DNA of 64,000 nt from Candidatus Gagatemarchaeum stordalenia (GTDB lineage: Archaea; Thermoproteota; Nitrososphaeria; Nitrososphaerales; Gagatemarchaeaceae), in assembly GCA_003164815.1 (NCBI GenBank), contig PLUF01000043.1:61889-125888 (forward strand). Reading direction: 5' to 3'. The translations under genes and the position numbers were made by a program. The stretch's first letter is position 1. Every line of letters begins with the position of its first letter. A model generated the notes under the pieces. That model was not told the origin of the DNA, made no database searches, and saw nothing but the letters and a program-made list of their open reading frames with translations. This document shows positions 25,185 to 33,822 of this stretch, piece by piece.

Positions 25185-25220
25185 TTACCAAGAATGAGAA
25201 TCGCCTCCATTCCTTAAAAG
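25185..25220 (+). promoter_or_regulatory. Promoter of hsp20: TATA plus degenerate palindrome
   Basis: The promoter-proximal half-site TGAGAA is intact at 25195-25200; the distal arm is poor (TTACCAA at 25185-25191). After an 11-base gap comes CCTTAAAAGG (TATA, 25212-25221). The match is weak on its own and counts mainly because of the identical geometry. Confidence 0.45.
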
Positions 25221-25232
25221 GTTCTCCAAGGG

Positions 25233-25766
25233 GTGTACTCACAGAGCAAATTGACTGCGGCTGAGAAGTGGGTACCAGTCAGGGTCCTAAAAGAACCGGA
25301 CGGTGTCACTTTGCGAAAAGCGCCGAATGGTCGGATCAAGCGCCTTGAACGAAGGTCCACTGACGATCCAACCTCCGCTGATAGCCGGCCCGCGGCGATT
25401 GACGATTCGAGGGACCGAAAGAACGACGCATCCGATTCGTGGCGCAGGTACGCCGACCTGTTCGATTCAGGGGAGGAATACCGCGTACTGGTCGAGATAC
25501 CCGGAGTACCAAAAGAGGAGCTCGAGGTCTCGTTGACCGACAGGAACCTCTGGATAGAAGCCGCGACGAGGACGTCCTCGCCCGCGGAGAAAGGAACCTT
25601 CGTCCTTAGCGGGGGAGTGGGCACTAAGATATTAAGGTGCGTGACCTTCCCCGAAGTAGTAATGGCAGAAAGGGCCAACGCGAGTCTCAACAACGGCGTG
25701 CTTGAAGTGCGTGTGCCGAAGAAGACACCCACCGCGGCGGCGAAGCACAGGACCCTCATCTGGTAG
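25233..25766 (+). CDS. Small heat-shock protein (Hsp20/alpha-crystallin family)
   Basis: Up to 177 residues from a GTG; a TTG at 25251 fits the TATA box better (transcript start expected near 25241). Residues about 80-177 form the alpha-crystallin domain: EYRVLVEIPGVPKEELEV, LWIEAAT, then a C-terminal A-x-x-NGVLEVRVPK block. The N-terminal 75 residues are charged and probably disordered. ATP-independent holdase. The promoter may belong to the palindrome set, which would tie protein protection to the redox genes. Confidence 0.85.
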   Translation: MYSQSKLTAAEKWVPVRVLKEPDGVTLRKAPNGRIKRLERRSTDDPTSADSRPAAIDDSRDRKNDASDSWRRYADLFDSGEEYRVLVEIPGVPKEELEVSLTDRNLWIEAATRTSSPAEKGTFVLSGGVGTKILRCVTFPEVVMAERANASLNNGVLEVRVPKKTPTAAAKHRTLIW

Positions 25767-25807
25767 CTGAGGGGAATCCAAAGAAAGATTGGAGGGAAAA
25801 AGTCTTC

Positions 25808-26239
25808 TTGTTGTTTGTCAATGACATCATGACGTCGAAGGTAAAGACCATCGACCGCTCATCCACCATTGTAGAGGCGGCACTTCTCATGGAGAAGTCG
25901 AAGATAGGCTCCCTGGTGATCACAGGGCGCGGGGTCCCGGTCGGGATCGTCACGGAGGGGGACATCTCGAGAGCCGTCTCGAGGAGGCTCGACGTCGAGA
26001 AAGTCCGGCTGGGAGCCATAATGGGCAAGCCTCTCATAACTGCGAAGCGCGAGATGCGGGTGGAGGAGGCCGCGAAGCTCATGGCAGAATCGCATGTCAA
26101 GAAGCTGCCAGTCGTGGACTATGGCAGGCTGGTGGGGATGGTCACACAGACAGACATTGTAGCGGCGAGCTTCAGCCTCGTGACTTCGCTCAAGGAGATG
26201 GTCAGGGCAAGGTACAGCCCCCCGGACTTTGAACCCTGA
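25808..26239 (+). CDS. Two-CBS-domain protein
   Basis: 143 residues from a TTG. Two CBS repeats: residues about 4-58 (VNDIMTSKVKTIDRSSTIVEAA, then PVGIVTEGDISRAV) and 70-125 (MGKPLITAKREMRVEEAAKLM, then GRLVGMVTQTDIV). Such pairs bind adenine nucleotides and act as energy sensors. No catalytic domain is attached. It lies 40 bases after hsp20 on the same strand and may be cotranscribed. Partner unknown. Confidence 0.85.
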   Translation: MLFVNDIMTSKVKTIDRSSTIVEAALLMEKSKIGSLVITGRGVPVGIVTEGDISRAVSRRLDVEKVRLGAIMGKPLITAKREMRVEEAAKLMAESHVKKLPVVDYGRLVGMVTQTDIVAASFSLVTSLKEMVRARYSPPDFEP

Positions 26240-26331
26240 GGGTCCAAGCGATCCCTGAACGAGCGGGGACCAGCCAATCGGCGCCTATTAGCGTCCGCTC
26301 GGGAGGAAGGAGTTTCCAGAATCTGACTCAT

Positions 26332-26973
26332 TCATCCATCCGCTCTATGGTTCTCGAGGATGCGAATCACAGTTTCGTCTTCTACCTGACCGAAGTCATC
26401 GTAGAATCCTCCGATGGCATAGAAGGGCTCTGGCATGCTGAGGCAGATGACTCGATCGGCGACCCCTGAGAGTCCGGAGATGGTCTCCCGGGGGCCCACA
26501 GGTACCGCGAGGATCACCTGGGCTGCCTTTCTCGCTTTAGCGGATAGGATGGCCGCCCTGACGGTCGAGCCCGTCGCAACCCCGTCATCGACTATCACCA
26601 CAATCTTCCCCTCCAGCGAGGGGTAGGGACGGTCTCCCCTGTAGATCCTCATGCGCCGCCCTATCTCCACACTCTGCGCGGCAGCCTCCCGTTCCAGGTA
26701 GGAATTGGGGACGCGCAGCCTCCTTACCAGCTCGGGTTCGACGATAGACTCGCCATCCTGGGTCACGGCTCCCACGGCAAGTTCAGGGTTCCCGGGGGCC
26801 CCGAGCTTCCGCGTTATGACGAGATCCAGCGGCGAACCTAGGAAGTCGGCTACCTCCGCCGCGACTACGAGGCCGCCGCGGGGGATAGCGAGAACAAATA
26901 CGTCCTTCCTGTCCTTCAGGAAGTTGAGGGACTCGGCAAGGAGTCTTCCGGCTTCCGTTCTGTCTTTGAACAA
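26332..26973 (-). CDS. Phosphoribosyltransferase-family protein
   Basis: 213 residues from TTG. The PRPP-binding motif VVIVDDGVATGSTVRAA (about 124-140) is complete. AIPRGGLVVA and VITRKLGAPGNPELAVGA belong to the putative phosphoribosyltransferase group often found next to dienelactone hydrolases and stress genes. The nucleobase acceptor cannot be read from sequence. It is alone between a convergent CBS gene and the radical SAM gene upstream, which is in the same direction with a 50-base gap. Confidence 0.8.
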   Translation of the reverse strand: MFKDRTEAGRLLAESLNFLKDRKDVFVLAIPRGGLVVAAEVADFLGSPLDLVITRKLGAPGNPELAVGAVTQDGESIVEPELVRRLRVPNSYLEREAAAQSVEIGRRMRIYRGDRPYPSLEGKIVVIVDDGVATGSTVRAAILSAKARKAAQVILAVPVGPRETISGLSGVADRVICLSMPEPFYAIGGFYDDFGQVEDETVIRILENHRADG

Positions 26974-27025
26974 GGATCTACGACCCGACCGACGACGCTC
27001 CAGCGAGTAAGATTTGAACCTCTCT

Positions 27026-28885
27026 TCACTGCGGGACGTTTAGCTCCCTGAAGGCATCCATCGTCATCGCCTGGAGGTGGATCCGTTCTCCCGTGAAGAC
27101 CGCAGTGTCGTACTTCCCGAAGAAGCGGTGGACGCCGTGGTCCATCTCCTCCGCGAGGCCCACGAACATCGTCCGGATGAGTGCCGTGGTGACCCGAAGG
27201 CCGCTGTCCGCCTCCCAGTCCAGTTCCTCCTTCTTGAAGAGAGTGTCTGCGTTCGCCTTCCTCACAAGGTCTTGAATCTGGGAGAGCGCGCGGTGGCGTT
27301 CGTCGGGTGGGAGCAGCATCGCCTTCTCGACGGCCTCCATCGCCGTCCTGGCCGCAGCCTGGTGCTCCTTGACCTGCTTGTAGGTGGCCGCGTCGACGAG
27401 CCCGTGCTTGAACTTCAGTTCGTTGAGATCGCCGGCCGCTTCGTAGCTGGCCGCTATGATCTCGTCCCTGGTCATCGCGTCCGTCTCGTAGGAGAGGATT
27501 GACTTCCAGGTAGGCTCTAGCAGAGCCTGCCTGTGCTCCTCCAGCGTCCGGTAGAAGTGCCTGTAGCCGTACTTCGGGTCCTCGAAAGCGCCGCATCCCG
27601 GGTCGAGGAACGGCCCCATGGGCGAGATGAAGAACTGGAGGCGTCGGTCGGCGCCGAACTTCTCGATCAGGCTCTCGCAGTAGGTGACCGTGGCCATCGC
27701 GTCCTCGTAGGTCTGGTGCGGGATCCCCACCATGAAGAATAGGTCGAGCTTGGCGCACCCGTGGGCGAGGGCGCTCGCTATGGTGTCCTCTACCTTGCTG
27801 TTGGGGACAGGAAATTTGAGACAGTCGAGCTTCCGCAGCTTCTCGCTCGGCGTCTCGATGGTCACCTCGATGCTCCACCGGCGGACGCTCTCCGCGATCA
27901 TCCGGAAGTAGTCGTCCCCGGCGGGATAGAAGAGCTCTGAGACGAACTCGTTGGGGATGTTCTCCTTCTTGAGCAGAGCGAAGAAGCGCTGAGCGCGTGC
28001 CAGACCGCCCATGCGGGGGTCGTGGATCAGCATTATCGGGCTCCGGGAGAACGAGGTGATCGACCTCACGTCAGCGACCAGCTTCTCAGGGGACCTGAAG
28101 GCGGGCCACGAACGTTCGCAGACCAGTTCGTAGGCCGACCGCGAGCCTCCGCAGGTGGAGCAGTCCAGCGTGCAACCGCGGGCGTTGAGCAGCATCGTCG
28201 TCGGATGCTGGAGCCAGCGCAGGTATGGAGAGAGGTCCTGCATGCTCCCGTACTTGAACATCAGCCGAATCGCGTACAGGTAGTCCGGGACGTCGATGTA
28301 GTCTAGGTTGTTCGGGATGAACGTGAGGGGGTTGACGACGACCTCTCCGCTTGGACGCTTCCAGGTCAGGTTCTCGACCGACTCCAGCGGCTCCCCCTTT
28401 CTGATCGCGTGGAGCAGCTGTCGGCACGGCTCCTCGGTGGAGTCCCCTCGGATGACGAAGTCGACGAACGGGTACCTGATCAGCTCCTCGTGGTAGTAGC
28501 TAGAAGAGAGCCCACCCGTCAGGATGTGGCTCCGGGGGTGAAGCCTCTTGGTGAGCTCGGCGATGGCGAGCGCCCCGTTGGCGTGGGGGAGCCAGTGCAG
28601 GTCAATCCCGAACACGGTCGAGTTCATCTTGCGCAGCCTCTCCTCGACGTTGTAGCGCGGGTCACGGAGCATCCTGTAGGCGAGGTTCACTATCGCCACG
28701 TTGTACTGGTTCTTCCCGAGGTACGAGGCTATGCTGGTGAGTCCGACCGGATACATCTCGAACTCATCGGTCGAGGGTATGGCGTCAGCTACGGGTCCCT
28801 GCATGATCGTCTTCTTTCTAAAGTCGTAGACCGATGGTGCATGCAGCAGCGTCAGGTCTGTGTGGAAAACGTCGCCTATTCCCAA
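27026..28885 (-). CDS. B12-binding-domain radical SAM protein
   Basis: Up to 619 residues. Residues about 45-165 look like the Rossmann-type B12-binding fold (GLTSIASYL, VFGIDLHWLPHANG, ILTGGLSSSYYHEEL). The radical SAM motif is CTLDCSTC (Cys238, Cys242, Cys245) after LNARG. The C-terminal 150 residues are helical. The arrangement resembles the Thermoplasma Ta0216 family of B12/radical SAM proteins; substrate unknown, with methylation or rearrangement chemistry expected. The longest frame begins at a TTG that lies within the TATA box (CTATATATTTT, about 28883-28893), so the real start is some residues further in. It is not close to any pathway gene. Confidence 0.85.
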   Translation of the reverse strand: MGIGDVFHTDLTLLHAPSVYDFRKKTIMQGPVADAIPSTDEFEMYPVGLTSIASYLGKNQYNVAIVNLAYRMLRDPRYNVEERLRKMNSTVFGIDLHWLPHANGALAIAELTKRLHPRSHILTGGLSSSYYHEELIRYPFVDFVIRGDSTEEPCRQLLHAIRKGEPLESVENLTWKRPSGEVVVNPLTFIPNNLDYIDVPDYLYAIRLMFKYGSMQDLSPYLRWLQHPTTMLLNARGCTLDCSTCGGSRSAYELVCERSWPAFRSPEKLVADVRSITSFSRSPIMLIHDPRMGGLARAQRFFALLKKENIPNEFVSELFYPAGDDYFRMIAESVRRWSIEVTIETPSEKLRKLDCLKFPVPNSKVEDTIASALAHGCAKLDLFFMVGIPHQTYEDAMATVTYCESLIEKFGADRRLQFFISPMGPFLDPGCGAFEDPKYGYRHFYRTLEEHRQALLEPTWKSILSYETDAMTRDEIIAASYEAAGDLNELKFKHGLVDAATYKQVKEHQAAARTAMEAVEKAMLLPPDERHRALSQIQDLVRKANADTLFKKEELDWEADSGLRVTTALIRTMFVGLAEEMDHGVHRFFGKYDTAVFTGERIHLQAMTMDAFRELNVPQ

Positions 28886-29008
28886 AATATATAGCCCCGG
28901 AATCTTGGTACATTGTCCCAGCGGGCCCCAATAAGACTATCGGGTCGAAGGATCTGGGTCCCCACCGCGTAAATAGGGGAATCAGCCTTTTGGCCGTCGG
29001 TAGTGTCC

Positions 29009-29245
29009 ATGGGGGATGAAGAAGAAGCAATAGAACAGGAGAGACAGGAAGAGGCGGCACCCGATATCGTGCCGGTGGAGGAAGACGAGGAGGACAATTT
29101 AGAGGAAGAGACCGAAGCGGAGTCTGAAGAGCGCGAATCGGAACAAGTCGAGGAAAGAGAGAGCCGGACGGTTGGAAAGCGGACCAAGACGAAGAAACAG
29201 GTCAAGAACGGGAAGAAGAAAGGAAAGAAGCCCAAAACTCGATAA
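29009..29245 (+). CDS. Small highly charged protein (acidic then basic)
   Basis: 78 residues from the ATG at 29009. The first 50 residues are dominated by Glu/Asp, the last 25 by Lys/Arg (KRTKTKKQVKNGKKKGKK). A TATA-like element GCGTAAATA lies about 40 bases upstream. No fold is expected. It could bind nucleic acid or a basic protein; function unknown. The reverse strand frame is a shadow. Confidence 0.5.
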   Translation: MGDEEEAIEQERQEEAAPDIVPVEEDEEDNLEEETEAESEERESEQVEERESRTVGKRTKTKKQVKNGKKKGKKPKTR

Positions 29246-29328
29246 GACCCGGCCAGATAGAGCTCTTCTCACGGGCGAGGCGATGACCCCGCAGGTCGCC
29301 GATCGCGCCATGGACGTCCAGACCCTGG

Positions 29329-29763
29329 TCATGGCACGAGCACCACTGGGATGGTGGAGCTCTCGACTATCCGGCGCGAGACGCTCCCGAGGGACCTTAT
29401 CCGGCCGAGATGATGGAGCCCGAAGACACCTATCACTATCATGCTCGCCTTCCTACGCTTCGCCAGGTCGAGGATGAGATTGGCGGGGTTCCCGATGGTC
29501 GTGGCCACTTCATAATCCAAGCCTGCGGTCTTCAGGCGGCTCCCGAGAGTGTCGGCTATGTGCTGCGTGACCCGTTCGAAGTAGGCGATCGGGTCAACGC
29601 CATCCATCTTCGTGTACTCCACGTAGCCGCTCGGGACTCGAGGGTCGGGGATGACATTCACGAGCAGTATCCTGGCCGGGATCGATCTTGCGAGCTGCGC
29701 AGTGTAGTCGACGACCCTAGCGGAGTGCTGAGATCCGTCAACGGCCACGACTAGATGGTCCAT
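29329..29763 (-). CDS. Universal stress protein UspA
   Basis: 144 residues. VVAVDGSQHSARVVDYTAQLA opens the family fold. The ATP-binding end is IGVFGLHHLGRIRSLGSVSRRIVESSTIPVVLV, with a G-x2-G-x9-G-S-like loop. A single-gene unit, whose promoter has a TATA box at 29786-29795 and a degenerate copy of the shared palindrome at 29807-29822. This suggests stress or redox control along with the exported reductases. Confidence 0.9.
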   Translation of the reverse strand: MDHLVVAVDGSQHSARVVDYTAQLARSIPARILLVNVIPDPRVPSGYVEYTKMDGVDPIAYFERVTQHIADTLGSRLKTAGLDYEVATTIGNPANLILDLAKRRKASMIVIGVFGLHHLGRIRSLGSVSRRIVESSTIPVVLVP

Positions 29764-29785
29764 GTAAGCCGAGGGTCGCCTCCGG

Positions 29786-29822
29786 CTATATAATGCGGGT
29801 AGTCAATTCCCAAGTTTGACAA
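29786..29822 (-). promoter_or_regulatory. Promoter of uspA: TATA plus degenerate palindrome
   Basis: TTCCCAAGTTTGACAA (29807-29822) keeps 5 of 7 paired positions. The TATA box CATTATATAG (29786-29795) follows after 11 bases. ATG at 29763. Confidence 0.5.
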
Positions 29823-29908
29823 TCTGCGGCGGGGGGATGGACGACTCGTGGACCTGAGTCGGCCCCCATCCCGGCGAAGGGGGACCCCTTCGATGTCCGC
29901 GGACCTGG

Positions 29909-30643
29909 TCACTTCCACTTTGTGAGTATCTCTTCCCGCTCGAACGTGGTCCGGCTCACGTAGAAGAGCGCGACGTCCGCGAGAAGGAGGATCCCGGAGA
30001 TGATCAGGAGGTGGAAGGGGTCGATCGCGAACGCGTTGGTCTGGGCGAGGATGAATATCGCCACGAGGGGCAGGATGACCATGGTTCCCAGCTGTTGCGC
30101 GGCCCGGATGTCGTTGACCCTTGAGGAGATTATGATGCTGAACTCGACGTTCATGACGCAGGCCAGGGGAGCCGCGGGGAAGAGGATCAGCAAGGCGTTC
30201 AGATTCGGGAAGATGAGGTGACCGACCTGGCCCGACGTCGAGGCGTCGACGATGGCCATGAAGAGGACGGCGCCGACGTAGGTAGCTGCGATGGAGGGCA
30301 GGAACGCTGCAAGGCTCTTCCCCAAGAGCAGCTCGCTGTCGGTGGTCGGCGTCGCGAGGAGCGGCTCCAGGCTCTTCTCGACCTTCTCGCCGATGAAGCT
30401 GTACGCCCCGATGACCGAGGGAAGAAGGCCGGCGAGCATGATGAAGATGGTGAACTCACCTCCCAGGATGCTGCTGAGCGTCGCGGCCGGAATCTCCCCC
30501 GGAGACGTCGAGAAAAGTATGCTCGCGGGGAGCAGCACCGAAAGGGCGAGAGGGCCGGCGATCAGGGAGTAGAGGATGTACCTCTTCCTTCGGAAGATCC
30601 CGAAGTCCTTCATGGTCACAATCCACGCCTGGGAGAGTCTCAT
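29909..30643 (-). CDS. ABC-2 type transporter permease
   Basis: 244 residues with six hydrophobic segments (about 22-44, 60-80, 105-130, 140-165, 185-205 and 215-235). The motif EKVEKSLEPLLATPTTDSELLLGKSL after the second segment is typical of ABC-2 permeases. Its ATG overlaps the stop of the ATPase gene (ATGA), so it is the second gene of the pair. Direction is most likely export; the substrate is unknown. Confidence 0.85.
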   Translation of the reverse strand: MRLSQAWIVTMKDFGIFRRKRYILYSLIAGPLALSVLLPASILFSTSPGEIPAATLSSILGGEFTIFIMLAGLLPSVIGAYSFIGEKVEKSLEPLLATPTTDSELLLGKSLAAFLPSIAATYVGAVLFMAIVDASTSGQVGHLIFPNLNALLILFPAAPLACVMNVEFSIIISSRVNDIRAAQQLGTMVILPLVAIFILAQTNAFAIDPFHLLIISGILLLADVALFYVSRTTFEREEILTKWK

Positions 30644-31581
30644 GGCTGCTTGCCCCCGCTCTTCAGAAGGCGGAGATAGATGTCCTCCAGCGTCGGGCGC
30701 AGCTCTGTGACGAAACGGACCTCTCCCCCAGCCCCGACCACCGCGCGCACGATCGAAGGGTTCTCCTTCTCGGGGTCGGTCACGTCGACCACTAACTTCG
30801 TCTCGCTGACCGTCTCGATGTTCCGCACCCCGACGCCCCTAACCGCCGAGAGTATCGCCTCGTTGACCGCGCTGAGGTGGAGGACGGTCTTCCTGCCCCA
30901 GAGCGAGGCGCGGAGCTGTTCCGGCGAGCCGACAGCGATGAGCGACGTCTTCAGAATGCCGATGCGGTCGCATACCCTCTGTGCCTCGTCCAGGTTGTGG
31001 GTGTTCAGGAATATCGTCCGTTTCTCCTTCTTGAGTTCGAAGATGAAGTCCCTGACCGTCTTCGCGGACTCCGGATCAAGGTTCGCGGTCGGCTCGTCGA
31101 GGAAGAGCACCGGCGGGTCGTGGATAAGCGACCGGGCGATCGCCACCTTCTGCTTCATCCCCTTCGAGAAGGTCCCCACCAGGTCGTCCCTTCTCTCCCA
31201 GAGCCCCAGCATCCTGAGGAGGCGTTCGGCGCGCTCGCGGATCTGCTGCTTCGTGCACCTGTAGAGCTGCCCGTAGAAGTCGAGGTTCCTGTATGCCGTG
31301 AGGTCCTCGTACAGACCGACGTTCTCGGGGAGCACGCCGACCATCTGTCGGATTTTCAGCTGGTCTTCGCTTCGTCCAATCCGGAGGCCTCCGATCGTCG
31401 CTTCGCCGCTGGTCTTCGATATGAGGCAGCAGAGCATCCTGACAGTGGTCGTCTTCCCGGCGCCGTTCGGCCCGAGGAAGCCGAAGACCTCGCCTTTCTC
31501 GACGTTCAGGGTCAGCCCTTGGACAGCGGTAACGCCCCCGAATTTCTTGGTGAGGCCCTCAGCCTCAATCATTGCGGCCAA
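30640..31581 (-). CDS. ABC transporter ATP-binding protein
   Basis: 313 residues. Walker A GPNGAGKTT (about 37-45), Q-loop VGVLPENVGLYEDLT, signature FSKGMKQKVAIARSL (about 146), Walker B VLFLDEPTANLDP (about 166-178) and His-switch NTHNLDEAQ are all intact. The C-terminal 90 residues are the extension of the CcmA/drug-exporter subclass. It is the first gene of a pair with the permease at 29909. It follows a zinc-ribbon gene by 15 bases and may share its transcript. Confidence 0.92.
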   Translation of the reverse strand: MAAMIEAEGLTKKFGGVTAVQGLTLNVEKGEVFGFLGPNGAGKTTTVRMLCCLISKTSGEATIGGLRIGRSEDQLKIRQMVGVLPENVGLYEDLTAYRNLDFYGQLYRCTKQQIRERAERLLRMLGLWERRDDLVGTFSKGMKQKVAIARSLIHDPPVLFLDEPTANLDPESAKTVRDFIFELKKEKRTIFLNTHNLDEAQRVCDRIGILKTSLIAVGSPEQLRASLWGRKTVLHLSAVNEAILSAVRGVGVRNIETVSETKLVVDVTDPEKENPSIVRAVVGAGGEVRFVTELRPTLEDIYLRLLKSGGKQP

Positions 31582-31596
31582 TATCGTGAATGAGTT

Positions 31597-31857
31597 CTAA
31601 GCCGAGTCGCTCGTGTCTTCGTATCTCGAGTCGTCCGCCCGTTTCTGCTTGAGCTCTTCGTCAGTCAGAGGCGCCTTTGTCTCTCCGCCGTCCTTCTCCT
31701 CCGGCGGCCAGGTTATCGGGTCGGTCACGAAGTTGTTCATCATGCTCCTCTTCCCGCAGGCCGGACACTTGGTCAGCCGATAGGGCCCGACGTGCAACAC
31801 GCTCAGACCCATCTTGATGTTGAAGACGGCCCCGCACTTCGGGCACTTTCCTCTCAT
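31597..31857 (-). CDS. Small zinc-ribbon protein
   Basis: 86 residues. CPKCG (5-9) and CPACG (31-35) form a four-Cys zinc ribbon in the first half. The C-terminal half is charged and probably disordered (WPPEEKDGGETKAPLTDEE). Encoded 15 bases ahead of the ABC ATPase gene in the same direction. Function unknown; a cytosolic adaptor or nucleic-acid contact is possible. Confidence 0.7.
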   Translation of the reverse strand: MRGKCPKCGAVFNIKMGLSVLHVGPYRLTKCPACGKRSMMNNFVTDPITWPPEEKDGGETKAPLTDEELKQKRADDSRYEDTSDSA

Positions 31858-32046
31858 GCCTGGCGCATTCCTGCGCGGTTACTAATCCATTTCGAAAGGG
31901 TAGAGGTTCCTCCTCCTGTGCCAAGAGCCGAATAGAGGGTCGAGCAAGACGCGGGTGGTCCGCTCCTTTCGCGGCTTCAGGCGAAGGATCAGGGTTGTTC
32001 CCTCTACTCATCCAATGCTAAAATACAGCTGGGAGGATGGAGGGCC

Positions 32047-32460
32047 GTGAAATCGGGGAGCCGGGGGAGAGAGGCCATCGAGGACCGGAAGGAGCTCGCG
32101 AGCAGGGTCGCCCAGGCAATAATTGATTGTGATTCTTCAATCCTGAGCCTCTTGGTTGTAGACAAGGAAGGACAACCCCTCGCCATAGGCAGATCGAGAC
32201 GGCTGTCCAAGCAAGACTACTTTGACGATGGGCTGCTCCCGAAGATGGGGGTCATCGCAAAAGTAATCATGGGAGCGGCAAATCAGCCCTCTGCCACGCT
32301 GGGGAAGGTTGACTTCCTGATCGGAGTGTTCGGGAAGGAGAAGATCATACTCTATGACGTCTCGGAGCACAAGATGCTTCTGGTCCTGAGGATGTCACGC
32401 GCCCCCAAGGCGGAGTTCGTCTGCAAGAGGATCGCCGAGATTCTTCCCGGGGTCGAGTGA
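32047..32460 (+). CDS. Roadblock/LC7-like small protein
   Basis: 137 residues from GTG. The alternating pattern (VAQAIIDCDSSILSLLVVDKEGQPLAIGRS, then a helix, then DFLIGVFGKEKIILYDVSEHKMLLVLRM) resembles the profilin-like roadblock/LC7 fold, which works with small GTPases in archaea. No catalytic motif. TATA-like CTAAAATAC at about 32017-32025. The assignment rests on the overall pattern, so it is tentative. No GTPase partner is adjacent. Confidence 0.55.
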   Translation: MKSGSRGREAIEDRKELASRVAQAIIDCDSSILSLLVVDKEGQPLAIGRSRRLSKQDYFDDGLLPKMGVIAKVIMGAANQPSATLGKVDFLIGVFGKEKIILYDVSEHKMLLVLRMSRAPKAEFVCKRIAEILPGVE

Positions 32461-32579
32461 ATCGGACAACGGGCCGTTGGGGGTGCGGCCACCAGGGCCG
32501 CTGATTGTTCAGTCTGGAACGCAGCGATCAGGTCCGTTGGGCCGCAACTGAGTCGGGGCGCTCGGCCGAATTCGATGAG

Positions 32580-32777
32580 TCAAGACCAGAACCTTCGCGG
32601 CTGCTTGGGCGCGAACCGCCCGTCGTCCATCTCGTCCTCGAATATCAGCGCCTCGCAGATCTTGCATTCGAACGCCTTCCTCCCGGGCGGCTTTCCTTCC
32701 AGCGCTGAGAGCCGGTTCGCCCACGTCTGCTCCACGGTGGAGACGGGACGGTGACAGAGCTCGCAGCGGATTCCCAT
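32580..32777 (-). CDS. Very small double-CxxC zinc protein
   Basis: 65 residues. CELCH (5-9) and CKIC (38-41) form a four-Cys metal site. The linker includes GKPPGRKAFE. The C-terminus is rich in aromatic and basic residues (PKQPRRFW). Unit of one gene, divergent from the VOC gene. Function unknown. Confidence 0.6.
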   Translation of the reverse strand: MGIRCELCHRPVSTVEQTWANRLSALEGKPPGRKAFECKICEALIFEDEMDDGRFAPKQPRRFWS

Positions 32778-32913
32778 TTTTCAATCGATGGCATCCCTCA
32801 TTTGTAAGTGTTCCCTCGGCGAACAGTGGGCGGACTCGCTCGCTGAGGGTATCGACGTCTTGGCGGGGAGAGCATTCGGTGCCTTTAACAACACCCTGGA
32901 GAACTACAAGTCC

Positions 32914-33303
32914 TTGACCGAAATCATCACAGGCTTGCACGCAGTAACACTCCACATCCGAGACATTCAGAAGGCGAGGGCATTCTATCGTGACGTTCTG
33001 GGCCTGCGCGAGCTAAGCTTCAACGAGAAGGCCAGCCGCGCGGTGTTCGCGCTGCCTGACTCGTCGACGATACTTTCGATGCACATCCAGGCTCCGGGTG
33101 AGGAAGGCAGGGACCCGGGCACGGTCTCGGGCATAATATTCGCCCACCCCGATCCGGCGGCGGCCTGCGAGGAGTTCAAGCGCAGGGGAGGGACCGTGAC
33201 AGTCGAGCCGAACCTGGTGGAGGCTGCTGGCGCCAAGTTCTACCGAGCGGTGATCGCAGATCCGGACGGAAACGAGTTCGTGATCTCGAACCGCAAAGAT
33301 TGA
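32914..33303 (+). CDS. Glyoxalase/bleomycin-resistance (VOC) family protein
   Basis: I start it at TTG 32914 (130 residues), because a TATA box (CTTTAACA at 32882-32890) lies inside the longer frame that begins at 32788. Two beta-alpha-beta-beta-beta units: HAVTLHIRDIQKARAFYRDVLGL, and IFAHPDPAAACEEFKRRGG ending with IADPDGNEFVI. The metal ligands would include the first His and the last Glu. The substrate is not evident. Confidence 0.8.
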   Translation: MTEIITGLHAVTLHIRDIQKARAFYRDVLGLRELSFNEKASRAVFALPDSSTILSMHIQAPGEEGRDPGTVSGIIFAHPDPAAACEEFKRRGGTVTVEPNLVEAAGAKFYRAVIADPDGNEFVISNRKD

Positions 33304-33385
33304 GCTTCATCATCGCCAGCTTACATTCCGACGGAGTGGGACCAACTCTCGTTTGCGTCTAAATATGGAGATGTGCTCGTCCGGC

Positions 33386-33712
33386 ATGAGCGAGACTGAA
33401 CGAGTTGGAAAGACGTGCAACATCATAATCTTCCTCTTCGGCAAGCCAGCCTGGGAGATGAACCTCGAGGGCGCGGACGCGGACTACGAGATGGTCGAGG
33501 AGATTGACAAGCTATCAACGGAACTGGGCGTCCGTCTGAGAGAGACATCCAGACTCGTGAAGAAGCTCCTCGACAACGGCTGGACCGGTCAAGGGTGTCT
33601 CTACGACATCTCGCTTTACAAGGATCAGACACTCGTGGAGACGGAGAGCGAGCTCGTGAGACTGGGCATCAACCCGAGCGAGCTGAACATTGAGGAAGAG
33701 GAGTGGGAGTAG
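33386..33712 (+). CDS. Conserved-looking small protein of unknown function
   Basis: 108 residues from the ATG at 33386. The TATA box TCTAAATATG (about 33358-33367) predicts a transcript start right at that ATG, so it is leaderless; the longer frame from 33353 would run through the TATA box. Helical centre (EMVEEIDKLSTELGVRLRE, then RLVKKLLDNGW), acidic C-terminus (NIEEEEWE). Family not recognised. Confidence 0.6.
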   Translation: MSETERVGKTCNIIIFLFGKPAWEMNLEGADADYEMVEEIDKLSTELGVRLRETSRLVKKLLDNGWTGQGCLYDISLYKDQTLVETESELVRLGINPSELNIEEEEWE

Positions 33713-33822
33713 GAGCGGAGTTCTGAGCCAGCCACCGGCTAGCGCGAGCTAACCAAATCGGACGGCTCGGGACGGCCGCGAACTCCCGTGGGGGGTTAAA
33801 TGCAGGCTGAACCTCTTCGTTC

